Source of the DNA: Ceratobasidium sp. AG-K
Taxonomy: Eukaryota > Basidiomycota > Agaricomycetes > Cantharellales > Ceratobasidiaceae
Length of the DNA stretch: 64,000 nt
Reading direction: 5' to 3'
NCBI GenBank assembly: GCA_037039685.1
Contig: JAWNGF010000002.1
Location: 5,208,001-5,272,000, forward strand
The notes below the pieces were generated by a model, which was given only the letters and a program-made list of their open reading frames with translations, was not told the origin of the DNA and searched no databases. Positions 46,830-57,594 of this stretch are shown piece by piece. Position 1 is the first letter of the stretch. Each line of letters starts with the position of its first letter. Both the position numbers and the translations under genes were made by a program.

Positions 46830-48365
46830 GCAAAGCGGATAACACGTCGCATGTGACATACTATACGAGAATACGATTGATGATTTACCGCCATCGTCAG
46901 GGCGTGAGATTAAACGCCTGCTCCTAAGCAATGGATACCTCACAACTTCATCCCTATGAGATATATGCGCATGTAAGACAACCACAAGTTCCAATGCGCA
47001 TCATAATTGGCTTCTCGACTGGTTGATTAAACGGAACAACCCGACAAAAAACACACTTTGCCTTTCGAGCGCAAGTGAACGTTGGAGTACCGTGGGATTG
47101 ATTATATGCTTCGAAATCAAGTACGGACCGCCCCGCCTAAACTCTCTCTCCGAAACCAGGAAGAATATACCGGTTGCGAGTGCGAGTCAAGCGCACTAAC
47201 TTGATCAGCCCATTGTCACCAAGGTCACCCGACTGCGAGACAACCTTCTCATACTTTCCAGCCAGCAGAAGAGAGAAGGGGTTGATGGCTACGTTACCCC
47301 TATATTAGTGTGCCTCAACTCGAGCTAAACAGCCCGGGAGTAGCCGTGGCCTATCGATAACGTGAGCTCCAGAGGGGTCCGCAGTCTTCGGTCACGGCCT
47401 GGACGGGCAACTCGGAGTTCAACCAGGGTACACGTAATCCATCACAAGGTACACCTTTCAGGCAACGAGGCGAAGGTAAGTCAAGGGGTACATATCAGCA
47501 CTAGACAAAGGACGGATACAACCGAATGTGAAGGGCTCGATGTACCCAGTGCGATTGATCCAATCCAGCTTATCTCCAGCTGCCCAATGAAGCATGTACT
47601 CCGCGACATCTGCTTTATCGTCACCACCCCGCCCAATGAGCGGAAAGCATAAGAAACCAGCGCTACAATCTCCAAACTTGTGTATTCACCTTGACGATAT
47701 GTATGTTGACCCTCCCGGCCGTAGATTGTGTGGCGTGAGCGCTAAACTCCGATTCCAAGCTCTAAGGCACAAATAGGATTTGTTGGGGTTTCGCCCTTGC
47801 AGTGAGGTGGGAACGTAACCTCTCTGGGCCCACCATGTGCCACCTAATTTACCAGCCAGTTTGCAAACTCGGGCTTCCCAAAATTGTGCATTGCTTCACT
47901 TCTTTCGAGATCTCTCGGCTCGAGTACAGATCCTGAGTCCTTTATTAAATAATGCAGTTATGTTTTGAACTGCATGTTCATCGGGCGCTGTAACTCTCGC
48001 AATGAAACAAATTCAAAAATAGATAATTGGAGGGAACTCATCCTATGCTTCACCATCCGAAACAGTCAACCACAACATTATGAGAATGAGTGGGTTGTGA
48101 CTGAAAGTTGGGTTTCGGTATTATGGGCGTCACCGAGACACCGAATTCTCTCGATACTTTGGTTCGCTTCGGCTTTCCTGACTGAGCGGCCGTAGAGGAC
48201 CAGGATCTGGCTATATACATGCTCCTCAACTTGCCAACTCGCTCTTAGCGCCCAGGTACGGTTCAATGGCTCCAGCCGCCTAAGTCAGGTGACAATGCGG
48301 CCATAGCAGCACAGCCCGAACGACGCTCGCCGTCGCGACACAGCTGCCACGTACTTTCCACCGCA
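46830..48365. other. Long intergenic region with exon-like segments on the minus strand
   Basis: 1,536 bp between ARC40 and the tubby-like gene. No complete gene could be built. Minus-strand segments with protein-like composition are annotated separately at 47130-47670. The rest, including 47700-48300, shows nothing. Confidence 0.4.
47130..47670 (-). other. Unresolved exon-like segments, possible gene or relic
   Basis: Three minus-strand stretches read like real protein: FGDCSAGFLCFPLIGRGG..DKADVAEYMLHWAAGDKLDW (about 47664-47530); then GVPCDGLRVPWLNSELPVQ or, in another frame, VYLVMDYVYPGHGYS (about 47450-47350); then VAINPFSLLLAGKYEKVVSQ with TRTRNRYILPGFGERV and a stop (about 47292-47130). 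Splice-like sites lie between them, but I could not join all three in frame or find a start codon. I recognise no family. It may be a decayed gene or one with an unusual splice. Confidence 0.35.
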
Positions 48366-50342
48366 ATGCCCCCTCCACTGGACAAGAACCTATATACCCT
48401 AACGATTGAAGAGAGCAAGGAGGAAGTAGGTGCCACAGATCTTTTCGATCCAGATGGAATAGCACTGTATCGACGCCGGTGGGGCGACTCGAAAGAAGGA
48501 TCATATGCAATAAACGTATTCGGTCAGTACCCTTCTGTGTATATCATTAATTTATCGAACATTCTATGTAGATCCACTATCCGACTCGCTGCTGGCCACT
48601 GTTACCGCGTCCAATGCCACGAGTAAGAACAAGACAATTGAATTGCACAACCCCACAACAACCGTTGAGCTTAGCTTTACGGGAAGACTGTGAGTATGAC
48701 GCCATAATGATTCCAGAGTGCTCTAATCATGTCGATGATAGGTCGTTCAAATGGAACTTTGTCTGGGAAGAGTGAGTCCTCGGCAGGGCGAAACTTGACC
48801 CTGTGCTCCAACTAATTTACTGCGTATCAGGCACGAATTCGAGTGGAAAAAGGAAGAATGCTTCATATTACGCAAACCGGATCCCCCGGTACTCATTGCC
48901 GTGACCGAACCTGAACGAAAAAACAAGAAGGCTATTGTTCAATTTTTAGACTATAATTTGTCTAGGTACGCCCGCTCCACTAAGCCCTGTGCGCCCGTGT
49001 GACGTTATGTGCCGAGCAGGTTTGACATTAGCGACCGCAAAGGTGAGCTAATCTCACGTGGACTTCGGGTTTGAATTGCTCTCATGACCTCGCATACAGG
49101 ACTAGAAGTTCTCTTGGTTGCGTCACTGCTATCCTTCCAGGACCAATCTGAGGAGTATCGGGCACGAACTGCGGCCGCGGAGGCCACCTCGGGCGGACTG
49201 CGCGCATATTCACAGCAAGGTTCCAATCCGAACACACCCGCACTGCCGCCCAAGCCAGGTGAAGCGTTGGTTGTGAAACTCCAATCAAGTCACAAGGTGC
49301 GCTTTCAGTCATGGGATCCCGCTTGATTGATAGTGATGGAATTTCAGCACGAGCCGAATGAAATCGTTGTCGGCTCAGAGGGTGCCGTTGACGAATACGT
49401 TGACTTGGCTTGCAACCTACTCCAAGACGAATCCATGGTGTTTATCACGATCCGAGCGCTGGATGCTTCGCAGGTACAGCGAGTCGTGCAAGTAGCTGAA
49501 GAGACAAAGCGCACTAGACGCCGAGCCAGATACGAAGAAGAATTACACCAATATCTGCGACACGAGGACGAACCAGTGTGCACACCTAAAGGACCAAAGG
49601 TTATCAAGCTTGATGGATCGTCCCCGAAAGAGTAAGACCTTATCAGCGATTCCATGATTGGTCATTACCACTGCTGATCTCTTCGGCACAGTTCACCGCT
49701 CAAGGCATATGCCCCTCCTCAAACGCTCACGATTCATCTGTCAAAGGTTCCAATGCCTGAACTCGCGCCAATCGCGCCACCACGAAACCAGGCAATAGCC
49801 AAAGGCCCCCAACGATTCGAGTTCCGTCACCTTCGTCCGAGAAACGACCAAGTCCTCCAGGCAAGTCACCTCATAGCGCTCGAAATTCAATTATCGGAAG
49901 CATCGCGAATATCGGGGGGAGCAAAGGCGGGTCACCGAGTGGAGGGGTGCTGCACACACCACCGACGCCAGTGCAAACCCCCAGACCAGGCGGGGTTGCG
50001 AGTCATAATCCATTTAATCCTTATGGGAGGCGCCCGCGACCGACTTCCCCAACGCTAGAAAACGCCACACCGAAACCTGCGTTGGGACCTGGAAAGTTGC
50101 AGAAGCCCCAGTCGGGTCGGTACCCCAACGGGGCTCCCTCGTCGATCCCGTACGGAGAGCGACCGACCCGTGACGCGCCTCCCGGGGCGTATCCACAGGG
50201 CCCTCCAGGTCAGTGGGGTTCGGGGGCAAGTCCTGCTCCTCCGTCCATGCCCGGGCAACCGTCAACTATTCAAGAATTCGTCAAGGATGGCGTGAGCACT
50301 TTGGGATCTAGTTTGCTTTCCAAATTTTCCACTCGCAAGTAA
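48366..50342 (+). CDS. Tubby-like-fold protein with Pro-rich tail
   Basis: Start ATG 48366, stop TAA 50340-50342, about nine exons. The N-terminal 210 residues (LYTLTIEESKEEVGATDLFD, WGDSKEGSYAINVF, TIELHNPTTTVELSFTGRLS, FVWEEHEFEWKKEECFILRK) have the alternating beta pattern of tubby C-terminal-like/LURP-one proteins; this is fold-level resemblance only. A charged helix-rich middle part (RVVQVAEETKRTRRRARYEE) leads to a Pro/Gly/Ser-rich tail with NPFNPYG and PGAYPQGPPGQWG-type text, ending in FVKDGVSTLGSSLLSKFSTR. The frame between 49692 and 49850 needs one intron I could not place with certainty. Function unknown, possibly membrane or lipid associated. Confidence 0.6.
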
Positions 50343-51594
50343 CGATCGGACATTTACTATGTTTTTTTGAATTAAATGTATACACCCATCTAATAATAAC
50401 GAATGTTCCATTCCCGAGTGCTGCGCATACATCCCGTGTCGATCCGCTCGGACAGGTGTGAGTTCCGATGCGTACTACAATCGAGGAACCAAGGCCGCAC
50501 GATCGCGCATACGCTCGCACTCAATGAAATACTGCGTCATGTATTTCAAAGCGTTATTTACGTGCCAACCCAACGGCAGCTGCCGCCGGATGTGCCAATC
50601 CATATACGTCGAACGTTAGCAGTTCAGATTAGTGGCACTGGAGCAAGTCAACGCCGGAGAGCCTGGACAATCCCATGATCTACCTCTATCGTATTCGGTG
50701 AGCCACATTCTCCCCTGCGTGGTCATTCGCATGGCTGTAATATAACCCAAAGCGCTAGTTGAACTGAATAGGACTGAAATGCATTTTGATCGCGACGAAA
50801 ACCCGCTGAGGATGTGCCTGCGAGAGCAACAGCTCGATTTCGTTTTATTGACAGGCAGGCCGAATCGATCTCGGGCACAAACCGCTGGCTAATATGTCCA
50901 TACACCGTTAGCTTGACGCAAACAAGCACGATTTGAAAATTATACTTCATGGGCTCAGCCACCATAGGCCGGGCATGCATGCCCGCGGAGAGCCATGCCC
51001 GGCCTCCACTCTGGGACCCTGGCAAATCTCTACCCATTTGCGGCGCGGTTTCGCGTCGTAGATCGTTTGTGGAATGCGCACCCTAGCGTTTTTTGATCGC
51101 ATTCAGGATTGGATATACACTATTCGGATGGCACGGACTCGAGTGGGCACAGAGGAAGACGTTGGAAGGAGTTTACGGAGACAAGGATGGCGAGAAGACC
51201 CGAAGCTCGCCGTCGGTCGTGACTCAATTAAAGCAGAAGTTTGAGAAGTTTGAGTTCATGCGTGGATTGCAATATATACTAGGTATAATAAATCTTAAAA
51301 TTCGTGACATAGCAAGGACATTCTGCGGGAACGAGCGATGCGGTGCGGAGGGCATACAAAAAGGATGGGATAGTAGTGGACACAAAACGGGATGCAGAGT
51401 GGGATGCTAAGCCTAGATGTACACTAAAAGGACTAGGTGGTATATTTAGTAAAGAGGGGCTCGCAAGCCCGGAACGAACATATACGAGTATGATGGAAAC
51501 AAAACGAGTGGTCCGAAATAAATAAATGCAATGATCGTGTATTTTAATAGCTTCTCGCCCAGGAGAGGAGGGAGTAGGCATGAGGAGAGATGGA
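50343..51594. other. Intergenic region with a nested hairpin
   Basis: 1,252 bp. It contains the hairpin annotated separately. A plus-strand frame from about 51100 to 51400 (WAQRKTLEGVYGDKDGEK, LKQKFEKFEFMRGLQYILG) looks mildly protein-like but has no plausible start, partner exon or recognised domain. Confidence 0.4.
50967..51004. repeat. Nested perfect inverted repeats
   Basis: Arms GGCCGGGCATG (50967-50977) and CATGCCCGGCC (50994-51004) are perfect complements across 16 bases. The 14-bp palindrome GGGCATGCATGCCC (50971-50984) overlaps the left arm, so two alternative hairpins compete. Confidence 0.8.
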
Positions 51595-52473
51595 TTAAGA
51601 GACGAACGAAGAGATTCCGCGCCGAGAGACAATGTCGTCAGTCAGGTCAATGAAGCTCGAGTTGAGGTCCTCGGTGGTGAAAGGCACGAGCTGTTGCTTA
51701 ACGTTTTCGGGGACGCCTGCGTAGCTGCGAGTGGACTTGAACTCCATCGAAGGCATGAGGCTCAGTCCAGGCTGGTACCTGGAAGATGCAGTGCCGTCCT
51801 CTTCGTCGCTCATCCACTGGCTACGAGGTTCCCGGCCCTCGAGCTTAGCCAATGCTCCGCCTCGCTGTACTCTCCGGTACGACGTTGAAACGGAGGCTTG
51901 CGACGAACGCATCGAGTTGGCGTTGACGCTCGTATTGCGCGAGGGCGCATTGCGTCGGTCGGGTCGTCTGGCACGGGCCATCTTGGGTACAACCGGAGCG
52001 ACGGGGAGAGGAGCGTGCTCATCCAAAAGAGCGTCGATGTTGGGAATGTGAGGAGGAAGCTGGAGACCGAGAGACTGTTCAATGGGCTGCGTTGGAATAC
52101 CAAGCGATTGCTCAACCGTCGGGGAGAGTGTTGCGAGGAACGAGTCGACCCAAGCATCCGGAGAGGTTGGGTCCACGCTGGGCAACCAGGGGGCGTCGGA
52201 CGACGTTATGGGCGAGAGCATTGACATGGCTCGGGAAGAAGTCGGGGTGGTTGGGAAACGACTGCCGGGGGTTGTCGGTGCAGAAGACAGTTCGAGTTTC
52301 AGACTCGAAGGAACAGCGAGCTCCTTGGACTCGGTTTGGGCGGGGGGAATGTCGAAGACAGGGGCAGTGGGAGAGGCCGATTCAGAGTTGGAGCGCGAGC
52401 GGATCGTGGGCAAAACAGGCAACTCGGCGAGCGGTGCTGGCTTGGGTTGAGGAAGCGACCGGCGACGAGTCAT
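51595..52473 (-). CDS. Ser/Pro-rich protein of unknown function
   Basis: The main frame runs from ATG 52471-52473 to TAA 51595-51597, 292 residues without introns. It is low-complexity: Ser, Pro, Thr and Ala dominate, with many SP/TP sites (SNSESASPTAPVF, SSAPTTPGSRFPTTPTSSR), a hydrophobic patch PDAWVDSFLATLSPTVEQSL and a basic patch KMARARRPDRRNAPSRN. This composition suggests a disordered phospho-regulated protein. An upstream minus-strand frame from ATG 52775 (MDSYSSLFTSGLMALC) has the same Ser-rich character and a good donor near 52566, but the obvious acceptor shifts frame. The real start may therefore be 52775 with a splice I could not resolve. Confidence 0.55.
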   Translation of the reverse strand: MTRRRSLPQPKPAPLAELPVLPTIRSRSNSESASPTAPVFDIPPAQTESKELAVPSSLKLELSSAPTTPGSRFPTTPTSSRAMSMLSPITSSDAPWLPSVDPTSPDAWVDSFLATLSPTVEQSLGIPTQPIEQSLGLQLPPHIPNIDALLDEHAPLPVAPVVPKMARARRPDRRNAPSRNTSVNANSMRSSQASVSTSYRRVQRGGALAKLEGREPRSQWMSDEEDGTASSRYQPGLSLMPSMEFKSTRSYAGVPENVKQQLVPFTTEDLNSSFIDLTDDIVSRRGISSFVS

Positions 52474-52775
52474 CAGGGCCGATTGGGCCGGTCCAGATGA
52501 GTCGAAGTTGTTCGCACACGCCTGGAAAATGTCAGCACCAGGCTGTATGCATTGTGAGCGATGTACCTTTCAGGCATGAGACTGTTGGATCGGCTAGAGG
52601 TTGGGCTGGCCGAAGAGTTGGTCAGAGTGCGGAGCGACTCTGCCATTTCGAGCGAAAGAAACGAGCGCAGTCCAGAGGCGCTGTCCTTGGATTGGTGAGA
52701 TGCAGGGCGGGACCGCGGCTGAGTCTCGCAGAGCGCCATCAGGCCGCTGGTGAAGAGGGACGAGTAGCTGTCCAT

Positions 52776-54021
52776 GGTGGGGATGCGACAAGCCGAAGAG
52801 CTTCCCACCGCTCGCTATATACACTTTGGCTTCCCTGTGGCTTAGCGCTCAAACACGCCCGATTTCATCTCACTCTCCGGGGTCCCGTTCACAAAGGACC
52901 CCTCAGACCAGCCCTGACCTTAGCCCTGAAACTGCCTGATCCGGATCTCTGCTCGCTCTGCCGCTGCCGTCGGTCCCCTCTCTCGCCGGTCGTCGCGAGC
53001 GACAGTCTTCCCCCTCGCGCGCATACACCTGCGTGGGCTCCTCCAGCACTGTCCGTGATCGGACCGGCCGCACTGCACTGAATCAGCCAGCCCATCTCGC
53101 GCACTGCTCGCGCATACGTACTAGCCCGTCCGGCCGTTCCCGCCGATAGATTGTGATGTGCACCCCACCCCGTTCCTCACAAGTTCCTTACGCATCTATC
53201 GAGATGCTTTTCCGTGATAAGTATTCGCTAATGAACCACGCGTTCGATGCATGCACTGCGGCTCTCGCCGCTACGACGTGACCGTCACGTCTCGCTGACA
53301 ACCCATATTACTGCGAGTTCCATCAAACAATTCCCGACGGTCGTGCCGGTCGGAGTATGGCGCGGCAGGTCGGTCCGTGTTCCGCAAAGCCTAAAACAAA
53401 CCCGCCATGTCGCAAATTAGCTTGCTCTCAAATAAGTTGGCAGTTACCCATGGAATGCATTAAAAAAAATTCTGACGTGGTGCCGATCGTACTACTGTCC
53501 GGTTGCGGACAAGCTCGTTTCACGTTTCAAGCATTCGTGCCACAACGGGCACCAGTCTCCGACAGCGCCCGCCCCCTGACACGTAAACGCGAACATTTAC
53601 CAGCGTCATTTCTATCAGCTCGATCCTCACACCCGCCGAGATAGATACGTATATGACACGACGAAACGCAACGAAACACAACGAGTGGGTCGTTTGACTA
53701 TTCGGACCGGGAATTCTTCGGAGCAGAAACGAGCGTCACACAGCGTGGGTGGGCGTCATTAGCGCTCCCGATAGATCGATCGAGTCTATGAAAGACCCCA
53801 GACCACCGCCTATGCCTCGCCCAGTTTTGGGAGTCCTAGGCTCGACCCTGAGCCACCTGGGTGATTACTTACTACGCTTGTTCTCAACCTCCGCCGACCC
53901 CTGTCATCCGGACCCGTTACGACAGAACCTGATAGATATCCTTCACATTCTGTCTAGGTCCGACCTACTAAATCGGTACAACGCTCCTCTGTGGAGTCAC
54001 TCCAACGTGCAGTGCCAACAA
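52776..54021. other. Divergent intergenic region
   Basis: 1,246 bp between the Ser-rich gene (-) and DAD3 (+). A minus-strand TATATA near 52813 may serve the former. An in-frame N-terminal extension of DAD3 back to 53788 is open but is not expected for that family. A short CGAAACACAACGA-type microrepeat lies at about 53658-53685. No other gene seen. Confidence 0.4.
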
Positions 54022-54460
54022 ATGGACGAAACCAATATTTACGCGAATCATCCGCAACTGACGCCGCTGGAAGCCGACGTTCTCTGGGAATACGCCAAAC
54101 TCGCGCGGACACTCAAGACGGTGCGTGTTTTCTGGGTCAGCCTGCCGCGGCTCATGCGATCTGTAGCTGGTCGCCAAGTCTCGCGAGATGAGCGAACGCT
54201 CCGACGATGCGCTTCTGGCAAAACTGCGTGCGGCTGAGATCAAGATGGGGCTGGTGCATACGTTGGTAAGCCGCTCCAATCGAATTCAGCCTGGCTATCG
54301 CTCAGCAGCCGCACGACGCGGCGGTTGACCTCCTCGGGCTTACACCCAAGGCTAATTACTTTTCCCTATTTTTCTACAGTTCAAGGCGTCTGTCTGGGCT
54401 GTGCTCGTAAAGCAGGAAGAAGAGTTCAATGAGGAAGGCGAGACTACGTTTCAGCCGTGA
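54022..54460 (+). CDS. DAD3: DASH complex subunit Dad3
   Basis: Exons 54022-54120, 54167-54265 and 54380-54460 give 92 residues, the normal size of Dad3. DASH/Dam1 rings couple kinetochores to microtubule plus ends in fungi. The conserved core is HPQLTPLEADVLWEYAKLAR followed by TLKTLVAKS, then AEIKMGLVHTLFKASVWAVL across the last junction. The ATG at 54022 is preferred over open upstream codons because it gives the family length. The last intron is 114 nt, longer than most here. NNF1, another outer-kinetochore gene, is 53 kb away, so no clustering is implied. Confidence 0.9.
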
Positions 54461-55510
54461 GAGCAGACTTTCTGGGCCGGTCTACGTGACTGTACGCTGT
54501 GACCATTATCGGGCGATTCGTGGCGCGGATGAGACGAGGGCCGGGCTCTGATCGTGATTACGCCGCGGGCATGCGGTGCTGGGTTCGTATGGGGAATGTC
54601 CATGTATGTGATATATCCATAAATGTACATCCATAACCCTTTCCCAAACCGCCAGCGCATCCACTTCACACGCATAATACAGCCCGACGATCCATTAGGA
54701 CAGTGAAACAGCACTCCGAATCAAGTAGCAAACGTGCCACTTTGGGTCGCAGGTGAGCTGCAACCGCGCACGGTTGCTAGAGGATATAGGAGATTGCTCC
54801 AGCTGGAAACTGGCAAAAAGAGCGCTGAAACGTGTGCTACTAGCTCCGTAAGTACTTTCTTCTGTATGCGCGGTAGATTGGCGGGCGCGTACCGCTGCTC
54901 ATAGATAGTCTGACATATCACTCGGGTTCGCGACGCCCCCAAACTTGTGTGCGCCACCACCAGTGCACATAGGGAAGTACAAGGGTACCCACACCCAGCC
55001 AATCTCGCGCTTTTCGCGGACTGTGTTGGCATTGCGGGGTCCGGGGCACACGCGGATCACTTTGTTGGGGTCGAGGAAGAAGGAAGACCGAGGCCTGGGC
55101 TCTCGCCTCCAGGTAGAGCGACAAATGTGTTCGTGATAACAAGTGTAGCTATAGTATCCAACAAAAATGTAAACATTCTCGTGTGAGGCTTTTGAGCGCT
55201 TCCAGGGATGACCTGGAGCAGTCGTCAAATCCTTCGTGGATGGGTCGATACACCATGGAAACGGGGCGGGCGGATATCGGCTCGGAAGTATGGCTGGGCG
55301 ACTACAGGCACATGTCTCAACGCGTGTGAACAACACGCACGCGGGTCCGACTGACAGCGAAGCCCTAAATTGAATGCGCCCGTTAAACACGGATCAAGTG
55401 CACATGTTCAAGCTGTGCACGTGATTTAGGGCGCCTCGTGCATGGTGCCAGCCTCTCCTGTCCTTGGCTCGACCCTTGGTCGGCAATTGCGAACGTTGCG
55501 TACGAACAGG
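54461..55510. other. Intergenic between DAD3 and DBR1
   Basis: 1,050 bp. A 163-codon minus-strand frame (55390-54899) starts with GTG, has no ATG where needed and shows no recognised motif, so I did not call it. Nothing else seen. Confidence 0.4.
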
Positions 55511-57408
55511 ATGAAGGTACGCCGAAAACATTATCCTGAACGTTTCTGAGGCATTATAGGTCGCAGTCGCAGGATGCTGCCATGGCGAGCTCGACGCGAC
55601 GTACAAACAAATTCGCGACCTAGAGACCCGAAATGACTACAAAATCGATTTGCTTTTGATTAATGGCGACTTTCAGGCTATTCGAAATCACCAGGACTTG
55701 CACTGTATGGCTGTGCCGAACAAGTACAAGCAGCTGGGTACGTTTTACAAGTACGTTGTGCTGTATCTTCCCCATGTTGTGATTCATTATATATGACTAG
55801 GTACTATGTTGGCGAGGCGACGGCAACTGTTCTCACAATTGTAATTGGAGGGAATCATGAAGCAAGCAATTACATGTGGGAATTGTAAGGGTTTCGTGTT
55901 CTTGTGTTTCGCTCTAATGTCAACATTAATCAATTAGGTACCACGGCGGTTGGTTGGCACCAAATATCTACTACTTGGGAGGCTCAGGGTGTGTCAAAGT
56001 CAATGGACTTCGCGTGGCTGGTGCATCTGGAATCTATAAAGCACAGGATTATCGAATAGGTGAGTTGTGTTTCAATTAGTAGTTCGGAAGTTATTGATGG
56101 ACTATCAGGCCACCACGAGCAGATGCCGTACAACAATTCCAGCGTCCGAAGCGCATATCATACTCGCCTGTATGACGTGGTCAAACTAAGACAAGTTGAG
56201 ATCCAGGCCGAACGCTGTTTAACCCAATCTGATGTTAATAATAGCTCAGTTCGCCGGATGTGTTCATGTCGCACGATTGGCCGGTCGAGATAACCAAGTA
56301 CGGTGACCTCGAAGGACTTTTGAAACGCAAGCCATTTTTCAAATCGGATATCGCAAAAGGCGAGCTAGGATCGCCGCCCATGATGGACTTGTTGCGGTCC
56401 CTTCGGCCTAGATACTGGTTTAGCGCTCATTTACACTGCAAGTGAGTCCATGATTCCGTTGCTTATTTCCTGCTGTTGATCGGCTAGATTTGAGGCGGTC
56501 GTGCACCACGAGACCGATGGTGATGCGCCGGCGCCCGCACTAGGTCAAACCTCGGCTGTCCCAACTCAAGTTAGTAATGACCTGGCCGGTGGAACTGTCC
56601 ATGCACCTGTGCCGGTCAACCCGGACGAAATACAACTCGATGATGACTTGGACGAGACATATCCGCCGCCTCTTGCCGCCAACCCTCGAGAATCAGAGTC
56701 TAAAAAGGAATCCGTATCTACACTAAACCCGGACGAGATTCTGATAGAAGACGATGAAGACCCGGCAGTGGCTGCGCCGCAAGCTGCGACATCGGCCACT
56801 CCACAGGCTGTTGGTGGGACCGGGGCCGAACAGCCACTACCACCAAAAAACAGCAGCACACACTTTCTGGCCCTCGACAAGTGTTTACCGAGGCGGCAAT
56901 ACTTGCATGTATGCGATGTTCAGTTCTATAACCGGGGTAATTGCGCTCATCAGGCACTAACGATGTTTAGGTGCTCGACATTGCCCCATCAATTCCTCCA
57001 TCAGGTCCTGTGACAGATCCTCCCATTCTAACCTACGATCGAGAATGGCTCGCAATATCCCGAGCGCTCCACCCGTATCTCTCTACCAAACATCAGCAAC
57101 CGAGCTTGCCACCCATATGGGACATGGCCCCACTGATCCAAGAGTCACAGAGATGGGTCGATGAACACATCGGCGAGCGTGAGATCGGACATGTACAAGA
57201 GTTTGTCATGACAGCGCCTGGGCCAGCCAACACGAATCCACAGCCACCCAGGAACCTTCAGCCGCGTAAGTGTGCTCAGTGAACCTTGTTTCGAGCGCCA
57301 AGACTGGATTGACCTATTTCGGGTTTAGCCCCCTGGTACACTAATCCACAGACTGAGGCTTTTTGCGCCATGTTGGGATTGGAAAACAAGGTCAACCCGC
57401 CTCCTTGA
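55511..57408 (+). CDS. DBR1: RNA lariat debranching enzyme
   Basis: Dbr1 hydrolyses the 2'-5' bond of excised intron lariats. The first coding exon is just ATG AAG (55511-55516), followed by a 43-nt intron. The metallophosphatase motifs are all present: [12 protein letters not shown] with Dbr1's Cys in place of the usual Asp, [57 protein letters not shown] and [15 protein letters not shown] Pro/Asp-rich insert ([16 protein letters not shown]) separates this from the C-terminal domain ([19 protein letters not shown]). The size is just over 500 residues. In an intron-rich genome like this one the enzyme is expected to be essential for intron turnover. It ends 186 bp tail-to-tail from the kinesin gene. 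Confidence 0.95.
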
Positions 57409-57594
57409 TAGCATATCTTTGGGGTACGCGTCAAGACTTCACTATTGTTCGAGTACGCGAACGAGGTGCGGATGAGGGCGAATTGGGACAAGCATGGAAT
57501 TGCTATCGATGGAATACAAGAAGAATAAATAACGTCAAAGCGAGAGGTTGAAAAGTACAGAGAGGGAAAGCAAGGTATCGCAAGTACGTCAAAC

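Noticed and set aside
51093..51410. Plus-strand 105-codon frame
   Set aside because: No ATG start in a sensible position, no partner exon and no domain, though the Lys/Phe-rich middle looks mildly protein-like.
52092..53081. A 329-codon plus-strand open frame
   Set aside because: It lies antisense to the Ser/Pro-rich gene, has Arg/Trp/Gly-biased composition typical of a mirror frame, and shows no domain.
53788..54021. N-terminal extension of DAD3
   Set aside because: The frame is open, but Dad3 proteins are about 90 residues and the conserved core begins just after the ATG at 54022.
481..54460. Functional clustering of kinetochore genes NNF1 and DAD3
   Set aside because: They lie more than 50 kb apart with many unrelated genes between; co-occurrence in the window is most simply chance.
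54899..55390. A 163-codon minus-strand frame upstream of DBR1
   Set aside because: It begins with GTG, contains a splice-acceptor-like stretch inside and has no recognised motif; not enough to call a gene.
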